In this document: piece after piece, positions 34,495 through 43,504 of the stretch
How positions within the stretch are numbered: position 1 is the first letter of the stretch
How the letters are laid out: each line of letters begins with the position of its first letter
Source of the DNA: CAWDVH01 sp963805705
Lineage (GTDB): Bacteria > Actinomycetota > Actinomycetes > Streptosporangiales > Streptosporangiaceae
NCBI GenBank assembly: GCA_963805705.1
Contig: CAWDVH010000001.1
Coordinates: forward strand, 992,001 to 1,056,000
Direction of reading: 5' to 3'
DNA length: 64,000 nucleotides
Position numbers and translations under genes: made by a program
Notes under the pieces: model-generated
What the model was told of the DNA's origin: nothing
The model's input: only the letters and a program-made list of their open reading frames with translations
The model's database searches: none

Positions 34495-35608
34495 TCAGAA
34501 CCGGTACGGGCGGTTCCATGGCGGGACGGGAGGCTCGCGGCGGCCGCGCCGCAAGCGCCAGGTCAGGTACGCCGCGCCGAGGACCGCGCCGACCCGGCTC
34601 AGGTAGACGGCGGACATCCAGCCCTCGTGCACAAAGTGGCCGATCGAATCGTGACTGCCCCCGTGCGCGAGCGAAATCCCCGTCCCGGCGATCACCAGGA
34701 CCACCGGGCCGGCCAGGCCTATCCACTTATCCCGGAAATCCCAGTGCTTCGCGAACAGCGTGAGGGCGGCGCCGAGCAGCCAGACCGGTGGAAAGATCAG
34801 GCCGCCGAGTCCCATCAGCACGATGGCAGTGGCTTCCAGCGGACGACGGCGGGCCTGCGCGAGCGCGGCCCGGCCAAAGTCGCCCATACCCGCGGCGACT
34901 CTCGCCAGCTGCTCGCCGGCAGCCGATTCCGGCTCAGCCGATCCTGGCCCGGCCGGTTCCCGCCCGGCCCATATGGGCCGGGGCAATTCCGGCTCGGCCG
35001 ATTCCGGCTCGCCCGGTTCCGGCTCAGCCGATTCGGCTCGGCGGTTCCGGCTCAGCGGATTCCGGCTCGGCGGGTTCCGGCTCGGCGGGTTCCGGCTCGG
35101 CGGGTTCCGATTCAGGTATTTCCGGGCCAGCCGGTCCTGACTCTGGCCCTTCCGGCTCGGGTAGCTCCGTGACCCCGTTAGAGCGGCCATCGTGATCCGC
35201 TGTCCCGGTCTCTGGCCCCCCTCCCCCTGGCTTCCTGCCATTGGCATCCGGACTAGCTTCCGGCGTGCTGACGACTGCGCCCGGCTCGCCCGGCCGTGCA
35301 GTCCCATTGGCGGTCCAGTGCGGCCAGTGCGCCGCCGTAATCGGGCGGCTTTCGGCCTGGAGCTCCCCGGTCAGCGCGGCCAGCCGCTCGCGCTCCCGGT
35401 CGACCAGCGCCCCCGGGTCGCCGAGCCCGGACAGCAAGTTACTTACATCCGCCGGGTCAGCGGTGCCAGGGGGACCGGTCTGCCGCTCGATGGACTCGCG
35501 CAGCCGCGCCAGGAACTCGCGCCGCTCGGCCGCGTTCAGCCTGCCCCGCGCCGCAACCGAGACCCGGTTGAGGTAATCGCGGATGAGCTGCTCGGCCGGA
35601 GGGTCCAT
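34495..35608 (-). pseudogene. membrane protein with PAEPE repeats, broken by frameshift
   Basis: From the ATG at 35608 the first frame gives AEQLIRDYLNRVSVAARGRL, RREFLARLRESIERQ and a Pro/Glu-rich linker, then runs out in the repeats and stops at 35024. The second frame takes over from about 35035 with PEPGEPESAEPELPRP, a helical segment (VAAGMGDFGRAALAQARRRP) and four membrane helices (IVLMGLGGLIFPPVWLLGA, IGLAGPVVLVIAGTGIS), ending WRLRRGRREPP. The repeat units are 15 bases long, but two adjacent units at about 35025-35053 are 14, which shifts the frame. Joined it would be about 370 residues, a DUF1700-like N-terminus plus membrane anchor. Confidence 0.65.
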
Positions 35609-35680
35609 GCGCAGATAATCCCTCTTCGACGAGGTCTTGGGGAGCCGCATTATCGCAAACGCGGCCGTCAGATGCCAGAA

Positions 35681-35712
35681 GAGGCGGCCCCGGAATGCAC
35701 CGGGACCGCCTC
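35681..35712 (-). terminator. terminator downstream of groEL
   Basis: GAGGCGGCCCCGG (35681-35693) and CCGGGACCGCCTC (35700-35712) form a 13-base stem with one mismatch and a six-base loop, 94 bases past the groEL stop. Confidence 0.75.
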
Positions 35713-35805
35713 CTCATGCCCTGACCAGCCACTTCATCGAGCGGCTGGCCAGGCAGGGACCTCGTCTAGCTGCGCCTGCCCGCTTGCGCGGCCCAGCTCG
35801 GCAGA

Positions 35806-37434
35806 CTAGAAGTCCATATCACCGCCGCCGCCGCCGGGACCAGCCGGAGCGGGGTTCTTCTCCGGCTTCTCCACGATCACTGCCTCAGTGGTGAGGAACA
35901 GTCCGGCGATCGATGCCGCATTCTGCAAGGCAGAGCGCGTCACCTTCGCCGGGTCGATGATCCCGGCCTTGAACATGTCGACGTACTCGCCGGTCGCGGC
36001 GTTGAGCCCGTGACCAGGGGTCAGCGAGCGCACCTTCTCGGCCACCACGCCGCCCTCAAGGCCCGCGTTCACCGCGATCTGCTTGAGTGGCTCCTCCAGC
36101 GCACGGCGCACGATGGTCGCGCCGGTTGCCTCGTCGCCCGACAGGTCGAGCTTCTTGAACGCGTTCGCGCCTGCCTGGAGCAGGGCCACGCCGCCACCGG
36201 CGACGATTCCCTCCTCAACTGCGGCCTTGGCGTTGCGCACCGCGTCCTCGATGCGGTGCTTGCGCTCCTTGAGCTCCACCTCGGTCGCCGCGCCCGCCTT
36301 GATGACGGCAACGCCGCCGGCCAGCTTGGCGAGACGCTCCTGGAGCTTCTCCTTGTCGTAATCGGAGTCGCTGTTGTCGATCTCCGCGCGGATCTGGTTG
36401 ACCCGGCCGGAAATCTGCTCTGCGTCTCCGCCGCCGTCCACGATCGTCGTCTCGTCCTTGGTGACGACAACCTTGCGGGCCCGGCCGAGCAGATCGAGCT
36501 CAGCCGACTCCAGATTCAGGCCGACTTCCTCGCTGATGACCTGGCCACCGGTCAGGATGGCAATGTCACCGAGCATGGCCTTACGGCGGTCACCGAACCC
36601 TGGCGCCTTGACCGCAACCGACTTGAACAGGCCGCGGATCTTGTTGACGACCAGGGTCGCCAGCGCCTCGCCCTCCACGTCCTCGGCGATGATGACGAGG
36701 GGCTTGCCCGACTGCACCACCTTGTCGAGGAGCGGGAGCAGGTCCTTGTTGGCCGACACCTTGGAGTTAACGATCAGGATGTAGGGGTCTTCAAGGACCG
36801 CCTCCATCCGCTCCGGGTCGGTGGCGAAATAGTGCGAGGTGTAGCCCTTGTCGAAGCGCATGCCCTCGGTGAGCTCTAGCTCAAGGCCGAAAGTGTTGCT
36901 CTCCTCGACGGTGATAACGCCTTCCTTGCCGACCTTGTCCATCGCTTCGGCGATCATTTCGCCGATCGCGGTGTCCCCGGCCGAAATGGAGGCGGTCGAA
37001 GCGATCTGCTCCTTGGTCTCCACATCCTTGGCGAGCTTGGAAAGCTCCTCGCTCACCCGCTCGACAGCCGCCTCGATGCCGCGCTTGAGCGACATCGGGT
37101 TAGCGCCTGCGGCCACGTTGCGCAGGCCCTCGCGGACCAGCGCCTGCGCGAGCACAGTCGCCGTCGTGGTACCGTCACCGGCCACGTCGTCTGTCTTCTT
37201 TGCGACTTCCTTGACCAGCTCGGCGCCGATTTTCTCCCACGGGTCCTCGAGTTCGATCTCCTTGGCGATGGACACGCCATCGTTGGTGATCGTGGGGGCT
37301 CCCCACTTCTTCTCGAGCACCACGTTCCGGCCCTTGGGGCCGAGGGTTACCTTCACGACGTCGGCCAGCTGATTCATGCCGCGCTCGAGGCCGCGCCTGG
37401 CTTCCTCGTCGAACGCGATCATCTTCGCTGCCAT
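35806..37434 (-). CDS. groEL: chaperonin GroEL (GroEL2 type)
   Basis: 542 residues, full length. It begins MAAKMIAFDEEARRGLERGM and contains VTLGPKGRNVVLEKKWGAPT, the ATPase motif DDVAGDGTTTATVLAQALVR, EEGIVAGGGVALL, and the Gly-Met tail GGGGGDMDF. No groES lies next to it, as for the second, single GroEL gene of actinomycetes. It folds proteins in the cytosol as a ring ATPase. Two CIRCE sites in the leader show HrcA control, so it is heat-inducible. Confidence 0.98.
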   Translation of the reverse strand: MAAKMIAFDEEARRGLERGMNQLADVVKVTLGPKGRNVVLEKKWGAPTITNDGVSIAKEIELEDPWEKIGAELVKEVAKKTDDVAGDGTTTATVLAQALVREGLRNVAAGANPMSLKRGIEAAVERVSEELSKLAKDVETKEQIASTASISAGDTAIGEMIAEAMDKVGKEGVITVEESNTFGLELELTEGMRFDKGYTSHYFATDPERMEAVLEDPYILIVNSKVSANKDLLPLLDKVVQSGKPLVIIAEDVEGEALATLVVNKIRGLFKSVAVKAPGFGDRRKAMLGDIAILTGGQVISEEVGLNLESAELDLLGRARKVVVTKDETTIVDGGGDAEQISGRVNQIRAEIDNSDSDYDKEKLQERLAKLAGGVAVIKAGAATEVELKERKHRIEDAVRNAKAAVEEGIVAGGGVALLQAGANAFKKLDLSGDEATGATIVRRALEEPLKQIAVNAGLEGGVVAEKVRSLTPGHGLNAATGEYVDMFKAGIIDPAKVTRSALQNAASIAGLFLTTEAVIVEKPEKNPAPAGPGGGGGDMDF

Positions 37435-37563
37435 AGGCTCCAGTCCTCCCGGAACTTTGTGCCTTGCGTGCAGATCGAGTCGACGCCCGCGACGGACGGC
37501 CGCACCCGGGAACAGTCCCTGCCTGCCGCCGGATTGGCCTCATCGCCCGATCACACCACTGCA

Positions 37564-37590
37564 TTGTCACTCTCACCCCGAGAGTGCCAA
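37564..37590 (-). promoter_or_regulatory. CIRCE element (groEL-proximal)
   Basis: TTGTCACTC-N9-GAGTGCCAA on the plus strand, reading TTGGCACTC-N9-GAGTGACAA in the groEL direction. It matches the HrcA-binding consensus TTAGCACTC-N9-GAGTGCTAA at 15 of 18 positions. Confidence 0.9.
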
Positions 37591-37598
37591 CGACCTGT

Positions 37599-37625
37599 TT
37601 AGCACTCTCGGGGTGAGAGTGCAAG
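37599..37625 (-). promoter_or_regulatory. CIRCE element (distal)
   Basis: TTAGCACTC-N9-GAGTGCAAG on the plus strand, with one perfect consensus half. It lies eight bases from the first CIRCE, so two HrcA dimers can bind the groEL promoter region side by side. Confidence 0.9.
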
Positions 37626-37676
37626 CTGACGGGGCCTGCCCCGGCCGTGACCTGGACGTATGCCGGACCGCCGGAA

Positions 37677-37705
37677 GGCCCGGCTCCCGCTGCGGGAGCC
37701 GGGCC
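37677..37705 (-). terminator. terminator after the small cold-shock gene
   Basis: GGCCCGGCTCCC (37677-37688) and GGGAGCCGGGCC (37694-37705) form a perfect 12-base stem with a five-base loop. It lies 21 bases past the cold-shock stop and upstream of the groEL CIRCE sites, so it separates the two units. Confidence 0.85.
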
Positions 37706-37725
37706 TCCGGCGCGTTAACGCAGAC

Positions 37726-37926
37726 TTAGACCGTGCGAACGGCCTCGGCCTGCGGCCCGCGATCGCTCTGCGTGATCTCGAATTCGACCCGCTGGCCTTC
37801 TTCAAGGCTGCGGTAGCCATCCGACTGGATGGCCGAGAAGTGGACGAAGACGTCCCTACCACCGTCGACCGCGATGAAGCCGTAGCCCTTATCCGCGTTG
37901 AACCATTTGACGGTGCCCTGAGCCAT
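37726..37926 (-). CDS. cspA: small cold-shock protein CspA
   Basis: 66 residues: MAQGTVKWFNADKGYGFIAV (RNP1), RDVFVHFSAIQ (RNP2) and the C-terminal VEFEITQSDRGPQAEAVRTV. The whole protein is a single OB-fold that binds single-stranded nucleic acid as an RNA chaperone. Divergence from the long cold-shock gene at 33994 shows two different cold-shock types in the window. A strong terminator follows; GGGAG lies nine bases before the ATG. Confidence 0.95.
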   Translation of the reverse strand: MAQGTVKWFNADKGYGFIAVDGGRDVFVHFSAIQSDGYRSLEEGQRVEFEITQSDRGPQAEAVRTV

Positions 37927-38122
37927 TCCCAACAACTCCCTAATTCTGCTCGGGCTTCGGGTTCCGCCCTTGTCATCGCGGAACCCGTTGATCGCGGAAC
38001 GGGCCTGACGTGCTGCGCAAGCGGGGCTTGCCAATCTCGCCGTACCGACAGCGACCGGACATGAGATTACATCGTAGCGCGCGCCGCTGTGCCCGGTTAC
38101 CCCCCCATATCGCCGGCTCTGG

Positions 38123-38398
38123 TCAGCCTCCGGCCACCGCGGGGATGACCGACACGCCTGTCCCCGATGGCACTGGGGTGTCAAGTCCCTGCGCCAGCCG
38201 CACGTCCTCTTCACCCACGTAGACATTCACGAACCGCCGCAGCTTGCCCGTGTCGTCGAGAATCCGGCCGGCCAGGCCGGGATATGCGGCGTCCAGCCCC
38301 GCGATGATCTCGCGCAGCGTTCCCGCTTCGGCGTTGACTTCCGCCTGGCCGCCGGTATATGCGCGCAAGATAGTGGGGATACGGACGGACACGCTCAT
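38123..38398 (-). CDS. MoaD/ThiS-type sulfur-carrier protein
   Basis: 91 residues with a beta-grasp pattern (VRIPTILRAYTGGQAEVNAE, AGTLREIIAGLDAAYPGL, RFVNVYVGEEDVRLAQGLDT, SVIPAVAGG). The C-terminus is the diglycine Gly-Gly-stop that is adenylated and thiocarboxylated in this family (ThiS, MoaD, CysO). Its ATG overlaps the stop of the threonine-synthase-like gene (ATGA), so the two are coupled and probably act together. The carrier would hand sulfide to a metabolic enzyme, as CysO does to CysM in mycobacteria. Confidence 0.88.
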   Translation of the reverse strand: MSVSVRIPTILRAYTGGQAEVNAEAGTLREIIAGLDAAYPGLAGRILDDTGKLRRFVNVYVGEEDVRLAQGLDTPVPSGTGVSVIPAVAGG

Positions 38399-39669
38399 GC
38401 GGTGCCTGCCTTTCGCGTCAATTCCAGCTGGGCGAACGCCTCCATGGTCGGCCGTATCGGGGTCAGGGCCGGCATCCCGGCGGCGACGGCATCCAGGGTC
38501 TTGAGGCCATCACCCGAGTTGATGATGACGGTCTCGGCGCCCGGATCAAGCTGCCCGTCGGCCAGGAGCTTGCGCAGCACCGCGAGCGTGGCGCCGACGG
38601 CCGTCTCGCCGAAGATGCCCTCGGTCGCCGCGAGCAGCCTGATCGCGGCCACGATCTCGTCGTCGCCCACGTCGGCGACCACGCCGCCGGTGCGGCGCGT
38701 CACGTCGAGGACGTAGGGACCATCCGCCGGGTTCCCGATGGCCAGGGACTTGGCGATCGTGGCGGGCCTGACCGGCTGCACCACATCATGACCCGCCCGG
38801 AACGCGGCGGCCACGGGCGCGCAGCCGCTGGCCTGCGCGCCGAACACCCGGTACGGCGTGTCCTCCACCAGATCGAGCGCCGCCAGCTCGCGGAACGCCT
38901 TGTCAATCTTGACCAGCTGCGCGCCCGATGCCACCGGGACGACGACCTGGCCCGGCAGCCGCCAGCCGAGCTGCTCGGCGATCTCATAGCCGATGGTCTT
39001 GGAGCCCTCCGCGTAATACGGCCGGACGTTGACGTTGACGAAGGCCCAGTCCTCGCGATCGTCGGCCAGCTCCGAGGCCAGCCGGTTCACGTCGTCGTAG
39101 CTGCCCTCGACCGCGACCAGCGTGCCGCCGTACACGGCAGTGGCGATGATCTTCTGCGGCTCCAGGTCCGACGGGATGAACACCACCGAGCGGATGCCCG
39201 CGCGCGCGGCCGCCGCGGCCACGGCGTTGGCCAGGTTGCCGGTGGACGGGCAGGCCAGCACCTTGTAGCCCATCTCGACGGCGGCGGCGAGGGCGACCGC
39301 CACGACGCGATCCTTGAAGGAGTGGGTGGGGTTGCCGCGCTCGTCCTTGACCCACAGCGTGCGCATCCCGAGCGCGCGGGCGAGCCGGTCGGCCCGGATC
39401 AGGCGGGTACCGCCGGGCTCGGTGTTGCGCCGCTGCGCGACATCGGGCGGGACCGGCAGCAGGCTGGCATACCGCCAGATATTCTGCGGCCCGGCCTCGA
39501 TCAGCTCTCTGGTCAGCCGCGGCAGGTCATACGCGACCTCCAGCGGCCCGAAACACTCGGCGCAGGCGTGCTGTGCGCCGAGCTGGTAGGTCTGGCCGCA
39601 CTCGCGGCAGGACAGCCCGCTGGCGTAGCCGAACCGGGATGGGGTCTTGGTCGTGGTGGAAGTAGTCAC
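38395..39669 (-). CDS. threonine-synthase-like PLP enzyme
   Basis: 424 residues. A zinc-ribbon-like N-terminus (CRECGQTYQLGAQHACAECF) precedes the PLP fold: the Schiff-base Lys in GNPTHSFKDRVVAVALAAA, CPSTGNLANAVAAAA, and PVASGAQLVKIDKAFREL. ThrC converts O-phosphohomoserine to threonine. Coupling to a diglycine sulfur carrier instead of the usual hom/thrB neighbours suggests this may be a paralogue with a sulfur-transfer role. Name kept general for that reason. Confidence 0.85.
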   Translation of the reverse strand: MTTSTTTKTPSRFGYASGLSCRECGQTYQLGAQHACAECFGPLEVAYDLPRLTRELIEAGPQNIWRYASLLPVPPDVAQRRNTEPGGTRLIRADRLARALGMRTLWVKDERGNPTHSFKDRVVAVALAAAVEMGYKVLACPSTGNLANAVAAAAARAGIRSVVFIPSDLEPQKIIATAVYGGTLVAVEGSYDDVNRLASELADDREDWAFVNVNVRPYYAEGSKTIGYEIAEQLGWRLPGQVVVPVASGAQLVKIDKAFRELAALDLVEDTPYRVFGAQASGCAPVAAAFRAGHDVVQPVRPATIAKSLAIGNPADGPYVLDVTRRTGGVVADVGDDEIVAAIRLLAATEGIFGETAVGATLAVLRKLLADGQLDPGAETVIINSGDGLKTLDAVAAGMPALTPIRPTMEAFAQLELTRKAGTA

Positions 39670-39871
39670 AGGGCGAGGCCTCTCTCCTCATCTGCCCCAT
39701 CAGCCTTCTGGCTGCGGGCCGGAGTTGGCACCTGTCACGGGCGCGAGCGCGTACGTATCACCGTGATGGTTGCCGGGGCTTCGCAGGGCCGTTCCCTCCA
39801 CCCCTCTGGATGAGCGTTATTAAGTTGTGCGCAGCATTCTACCCGGCGGCGACCGATAACCTGACCGGGAC

Positions 39872-41352
39872 ATGGGCGAAGCAGCAGCGGCAGGCGCATC
39901 CTCATCGCATCCAACCGGGGGCCGGTGTCCTTTGCGCTCGGCGATGACGGGGGCCTGGAAGCCAGGCGCGGCGGCGGCGGGATGGTCTCCGGGCTCTCCT
40001 CGGTGGCCGGCCAGTCCGACATCCTCTGGGTCTGTGCCGCGCTCAGCGATGCGGACCGGGCGGCCGCGCGCGAGGCGCCCGGCGGGCTCCTGAGCCCGGA
40101 CGCCGTGGCCGGCGGCTCCGCCGTGCGCATGCTGGACATCCCTCCGGCGATCTTCCACCGGGCGTACAACGCGGTAGCGAACTCCACTCTCTGGTTCGTG
40201 CACCACATGCTGTATGACACCCCGAACCGTCCCCAGTTCGGCCTGGCCTTCCACCGGGAATGGGCGTCGTTTCGCGCCTACAACAGCGCCTTCGCGAACG
40301 CCCTGGCCGCCGCGGCGGGCCCGTACGCCCCGGCCGGGCCCGGCGGCCCCGTGCGCGCCGTGATCCAGGACTACCACCTGACCCTGGCCCCCCGGATGCT
40401 GGCGCAGCTGCGGTCCGACGTGCGGATCGCGCACTTCTCCCATACGCCGTGGGCGCCGCCTGACTATTACCGGATGCTGCCCGACAGCATCGGCCGCGAG
40501 GTGCTCGACGGCATCCTCGGCGCGGACCACGCCGGCTTTCTGTGCCAGCGGTGGGCCGATGCGTTCCTCGACTGCTGCGAGCTCATCCTGGGCGCGGAGG
40601 TGGACCGGGCCCGCCAGCGCGTCACCTATCGCGGGCATGTCACCGGCATCGGCGTGCACTCGCTCGGCGCGGACGCCGGCGAGCTGGCCCGCCGCAGCCA
40701 GGAACCGGACGTCCAGGCGAGGCTCGCGGCGCTGGCCGAGGCGGCAGGCGACCGGAAGCTCATCGTCAGGATCGACCGCACCGAGCTGTCCAAGAACATC
40801 GTCCGCGGCCTGGCCGCCTACCGTGAGCTGCTCATCACGCGGCCGCAATGGCGCGGCCGGGTCGTGCATCTGGCCTTTGCCTACCCGTCGAGGCACGACC
40901 TGCCCGAGTACCGCGAGTACACCGCCAGCGTGCAGCGGCTCGCCAGCGAGATCTCGGACGAGTTCGGCACAGACGACTGGGACCCGATGATCCTGCAGGT
41001 CAACGACGACTATGCGCGGTCGCTGGCCGCTTACCGGCTAGCGGACGTGCTGCTCGTCAACCCGATCAGGGACGGGATGAACCTGGTCGCCAAGGAGGGC
41101 CCGATCCTGTCGGAGCGCAGCTGCGTGCTCGTGCTCTCCCGTGAGGCGGGAGCGGCGGCCGAGCTGGGGCAGGACGCGCTGATGATCAATCCCTATGACG
41201 TGACCGGCACCGCGCAGGCTCTGCATCAAGCGCTGCTGATGACAGATTCAGAACGCAAGCGCCGTCGTGCCGCACTGGCACGGGCCGCTGCCGCCCTGCC
41301 GCCGACCCAGTGGTTCGCCGACCAGCTCGCCGCCCTTGACCATTCCTCCTAG
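39872..41352 (+). CDS. otsA: alpha,alpha-trehalose-phosphate synthase, 5' end frameshifted
   Basis: A GT20 protein of about 490 residues: ALGDDGGLEARRGGGGMVSG, NSTLWFVHHMLYDT, VIQDYHLTLAPRMLAQLRSD, the UDP-glucose site HTPWAPPDYYRMLP, IVRIDRTELSKNIVRGLAAY, and NPIRDGMNLVAKEGPI. The canonical N-terminal strand ILIASNRGPV is present just upstream of 39925 but has no start codon in frame; the ATG at 39872 (MGEAAAAG) joins it only if one base is restored near 39893. The shortest credible start, GTG at 39925, would lose the ILIASNRGP motif. It makes trehalose-6-phosphate from UDP-glucose and glucose-6-phosphate, with otsB convergent to it. Confidence 0.88.
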
Positions 41353-41396
41353 CCACCGGCCCGCCTAGCCCACCGGCCCGCCTAGCCGTCGGGCCG

Positions 41397-42251
41397 TCAG
41401 GCTCGCGGGGGGTGCGCGAAGGCGTCGGCGAGCGAGTTGAGCAGGGCGACCACGCCGGCCGGGCCGTCCACGACGAGGTCAGCCTCCCTGGCCAGGACGG
41501 ACACCTCGGCCGAGCCCGCGCAGACCGCCACGCCCGGTATCCCGGCGGCCCGCAGCTCGGCGACCGCGCGAAACGCGGGCCGGTCGCCGAGGTCGTCGCC
41601 GCAGAAGAGAGTCGCGGAAGGGCCGCGTTCGGAAGCGAGATTTTTCAGGGCCAGCCCCTTGTCCGAGCCGGCCGGGCGCAGCTCGATCACCATGCGCCCC
41701 GGCTCCACCGCCAGATCCGTCCGCTCGGCGAGGGCGGTCAGCGGCCCGCGCAGGCGCTCCAGGGCGCTGGCCGGCTCGGCCGCGCGGCGGGTATGCACGG
41801 CTAGGGCGTCGCCCTTGTCCTCGGTCCACGTGCCTTCGGGCGCAGCGGCCGCGGCCAGGACCTCCGGCAGCTGCCGGCGCGCGTCGGCCAGGCCGGGCGG
41901 GGCGGGCGGCGAGGTCAGCGAGCCGGCCTGCCAGCGCTGGCGGCCGTAATGACCCAGCACGATGATGCCCGGCACCGCCTCCAGGCCCGCGTACTCGACC
42001 GCGGTCAGCGCCGGGCGGCCGGTGATCACGGCCAGCGTCCCGGCGAGCGGCGCGAGCCTGCGCAGCGCCGCCGCCGCGCCCGGCTGCGCGCGAGCCGCCG
42101 CGGGGTCGGCCACGATCGGCGCCAGGGTCCCGTCGAAATCCAGCGCGATCAGCGCCCTGGACGGTTCGCGCAGCAGCGCGGCGAAGCCCGCCCGGCCCGC
42201 CGCCGAGCGCGGCGGCGGCAGGGCGGATGACGTGTCCCGGTGCTCAGGCAC
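41397..42251 (-). CDS. otsB: trehalose-6-phosphate phosphatase
   Basis: 284 residues from a GTG start. It is a HAD-family phosphatase: motif I DFDGTLAPIV, motif II ITGRPA, the conserved GHYGRQRW, then KGLALKNLASERG and motif IV LFCGDDLGDRPAF. It releases free trehalose from trehalose-6-phosphate, completing the OtsA-OtsB pathway (osmotic and desiccation protection, cell-wall glycolipid precursor). DUF3263 lies four bases upstream on the same strand, so they share a transcript. Confidence 0.95.
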   Translation of the reverse strand: MPEHRDTSSALPPPRSAAGRAGFAALLREPSRALIALDFDGTLAPIVADPAAARAQPGAAAALRRLAPLAGTLAVITGRPALTAVEYAGLEAVPGIIVLGHYGRQRWQAGSLTSPPAPPGLADARRQLPEVLAAAAAPEGTWTEDKGDALAVHTRRAAEPASALERLRGPLTALAERTDLAVEPGRMVIELRPAGSDKGLALKNLASERGPSATLFCGDDLGDRPAFRAVAELRAAGIPGVAVCAGSAEVSVLAREADLVVDGPAGVVALLNSLADAFAHPPRA

Positions 42252-42255
42252 CAGG

Positions 42256-42498
42256 TCAGTCGGGCCGGGCCGAGCGCATCCGGCGCCGCGAATTTCGCTG
42301 ACGGCGCAGCCGCGCGACCAGGACGGGATCGAACTCGGCCGACTCCGGCCGGTCGATCAGGCCGTTGAGCAGCTGGTAGTACCGGGTCACCGGCATGCCA
42401 AGCTCCTCAAGAATCTCCCGCTCCTTCGCGCCGGGGTACCGCCACCAGCTCCGCTCGAACGCCAGGATGCGCAGTTCCTGCTCAGAGAGCGCTGCCAC
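42256..42498 (-). CDS. DUF3263 protein
   Basis: 80 residues, the whole family domain: LSEQELRILAFERSWWRYPG, AKEREILEELGMPVTRYYQL, LNGLIDRPESAEFDPVLVAR and a basic tail. The helix pattern with VTRYYQLLNGLI as recognition helix looks like a small HTH. It precedes otsB by four bases. DUF3263 is a conserved actinobacterial family of unknown function; regulation of nearby genes is possible. Confidence 0.9.
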   Translation of the reverse strand: MAALSEQELRILAFERSWWRYPGAKEREILEELGMPVTRYYQLLNGLIDRPESAEFDPVLVARLRRQRNSRRRMRSARPD

Positions 42499-42579
42499 CT
42501 GGCCTCCAGGTCCTCACATCGTGACACCATCGTAAACACCCCTATGCGAAGTGTCCCCGGAGACGTACGCTCACGATTC

Positions 42580-43398
42580 GTGACCACATTTGACTGTCTG
42601 ACATTTCTCACCGATTACGGCCTGGAAGACGGGTTCGTGGCGGCATGCCATGGTGCCGTCGCGCGGATCGCGCCGACCGCCCGTGTCATCGACATCACTC
42701 ACCTGGTGCCGCCGGGCGACGTGCGGCGCGGGGCGGCCGTGCTGGCCCAGACAATCACGTACATGCCGCCCGCCGTGCACGTGGCCGTGGTAGATCCGAG
42801 CGTGGGGACCGCCCGGCGGGCCATTGCCGTGCAGGCCGGCGAGGGGATCCTGGTAGGCCCGGACAACGGCCTGCTGTCCTGGGCGATCGCCGCCCAGGGC
42901 GGGGCGCAGCGCGCCATTCAGCTGACCAACGGCGAGCTGTGGCTGCATCCGGTGTCACCGACCTTCCACGGCCGGGACATCTTCATGCCGGTGGCCGCTC
43001 ACCTGGCCGCGGGCGCCGCGCTCGCATCGACGGGGACCGAGATAGATGTCGGGGAACTGGTGACGCTGCCGGCGCCGACGAGCCGGGTGAACGACAGCGA
43101 GGCCGAGGGCGAGGTGATGTCGGTCGACCGGTTCGGCAACGTGCAGCTGTCGATCCCGGCCGCCGCCGCGGGACGCCTGGGCATCAGCTTCGGCACGCCG
43201 GTAGTCGTCCGCTGCGGCCGCCGCCAGCTGACCGTGCCGTACCTGGAGACGTTCGCCGCCGTGGCTCCCGGCGAGATCGTGGCCTTCACCGACAGCGCCG
43301 GGCTCATCTCGCTGGCGGTCAGCGCGGGCGACGCGGCCGAGCAGCTCGGGCTGCCGCCCGGCGCGCATGTCCGGCTGTCGGTGGCTCACCCGTCCTGA
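42580..43398 (+). CDS. SAM hydroxide adenosyltransferase (SAM hydrolase)
   Basis: About 272 residues. Family (DUF62) signatures are LTFLTDYGLEDGFVAACHGA, VIDITHLVPPGDVRRGAAVL, VHVAVVDPSVGTARRAI, VGPDNGLLSWAI, FHGRDIFMPVAAHLA, and the C-terminal MSVDRFGNVQLSIP. The family hydrolyses S-adenosylmethionine to adenosine and methionine, or halogenates it with fluoride or chloride; the hydrolase group has the loop seen here. I take the GTG at 42580 rather than the ATG at 42544, matching the family's usual N-terminus. Confidence 0.9.
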   Translation: MTTFDCLTFLTDYGLEDGFVAACHGAVARIAPTARVIDITHLVPPGDVRRGAAVLAQTITYMPPAVHVAVVDPSVGTARRAIAVQAGEGILVGPDNGLLSWAIAAQGGAQRAIQLTNGELWLHPVSPTFHGRDIFMPVAAHLAAGAALASTGTEIDVGELVTLPAPTSRVNDSEAEGEVMSVDRFGNVQLSIPAAAAGRLGISFGTPVVVRCGRRQLTVPYLETFAAVAPGEIVAFTDSAGLISLAVSAGDAAEQLGLPPGAHVRLSVAHPS

Positions 43399-43504
43399 GG
43401 CCCGGGGCCCTGGCGGCGGCGGGCGGCCAATAGCACTCAGTCAGCCTTTACCGCTGGGTAAACATGGCACAATACGGAGACCCACACGGAAGGCAGCGTA
43501 GCCC

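Noticed and set aside
34495..35608. Programmed frameshifting in the PAEPE protein
   Set aside because: There is no slippery heptamer or downstream structure typical of programmed frameshifting; two shortened repeat units explain the break more simply.
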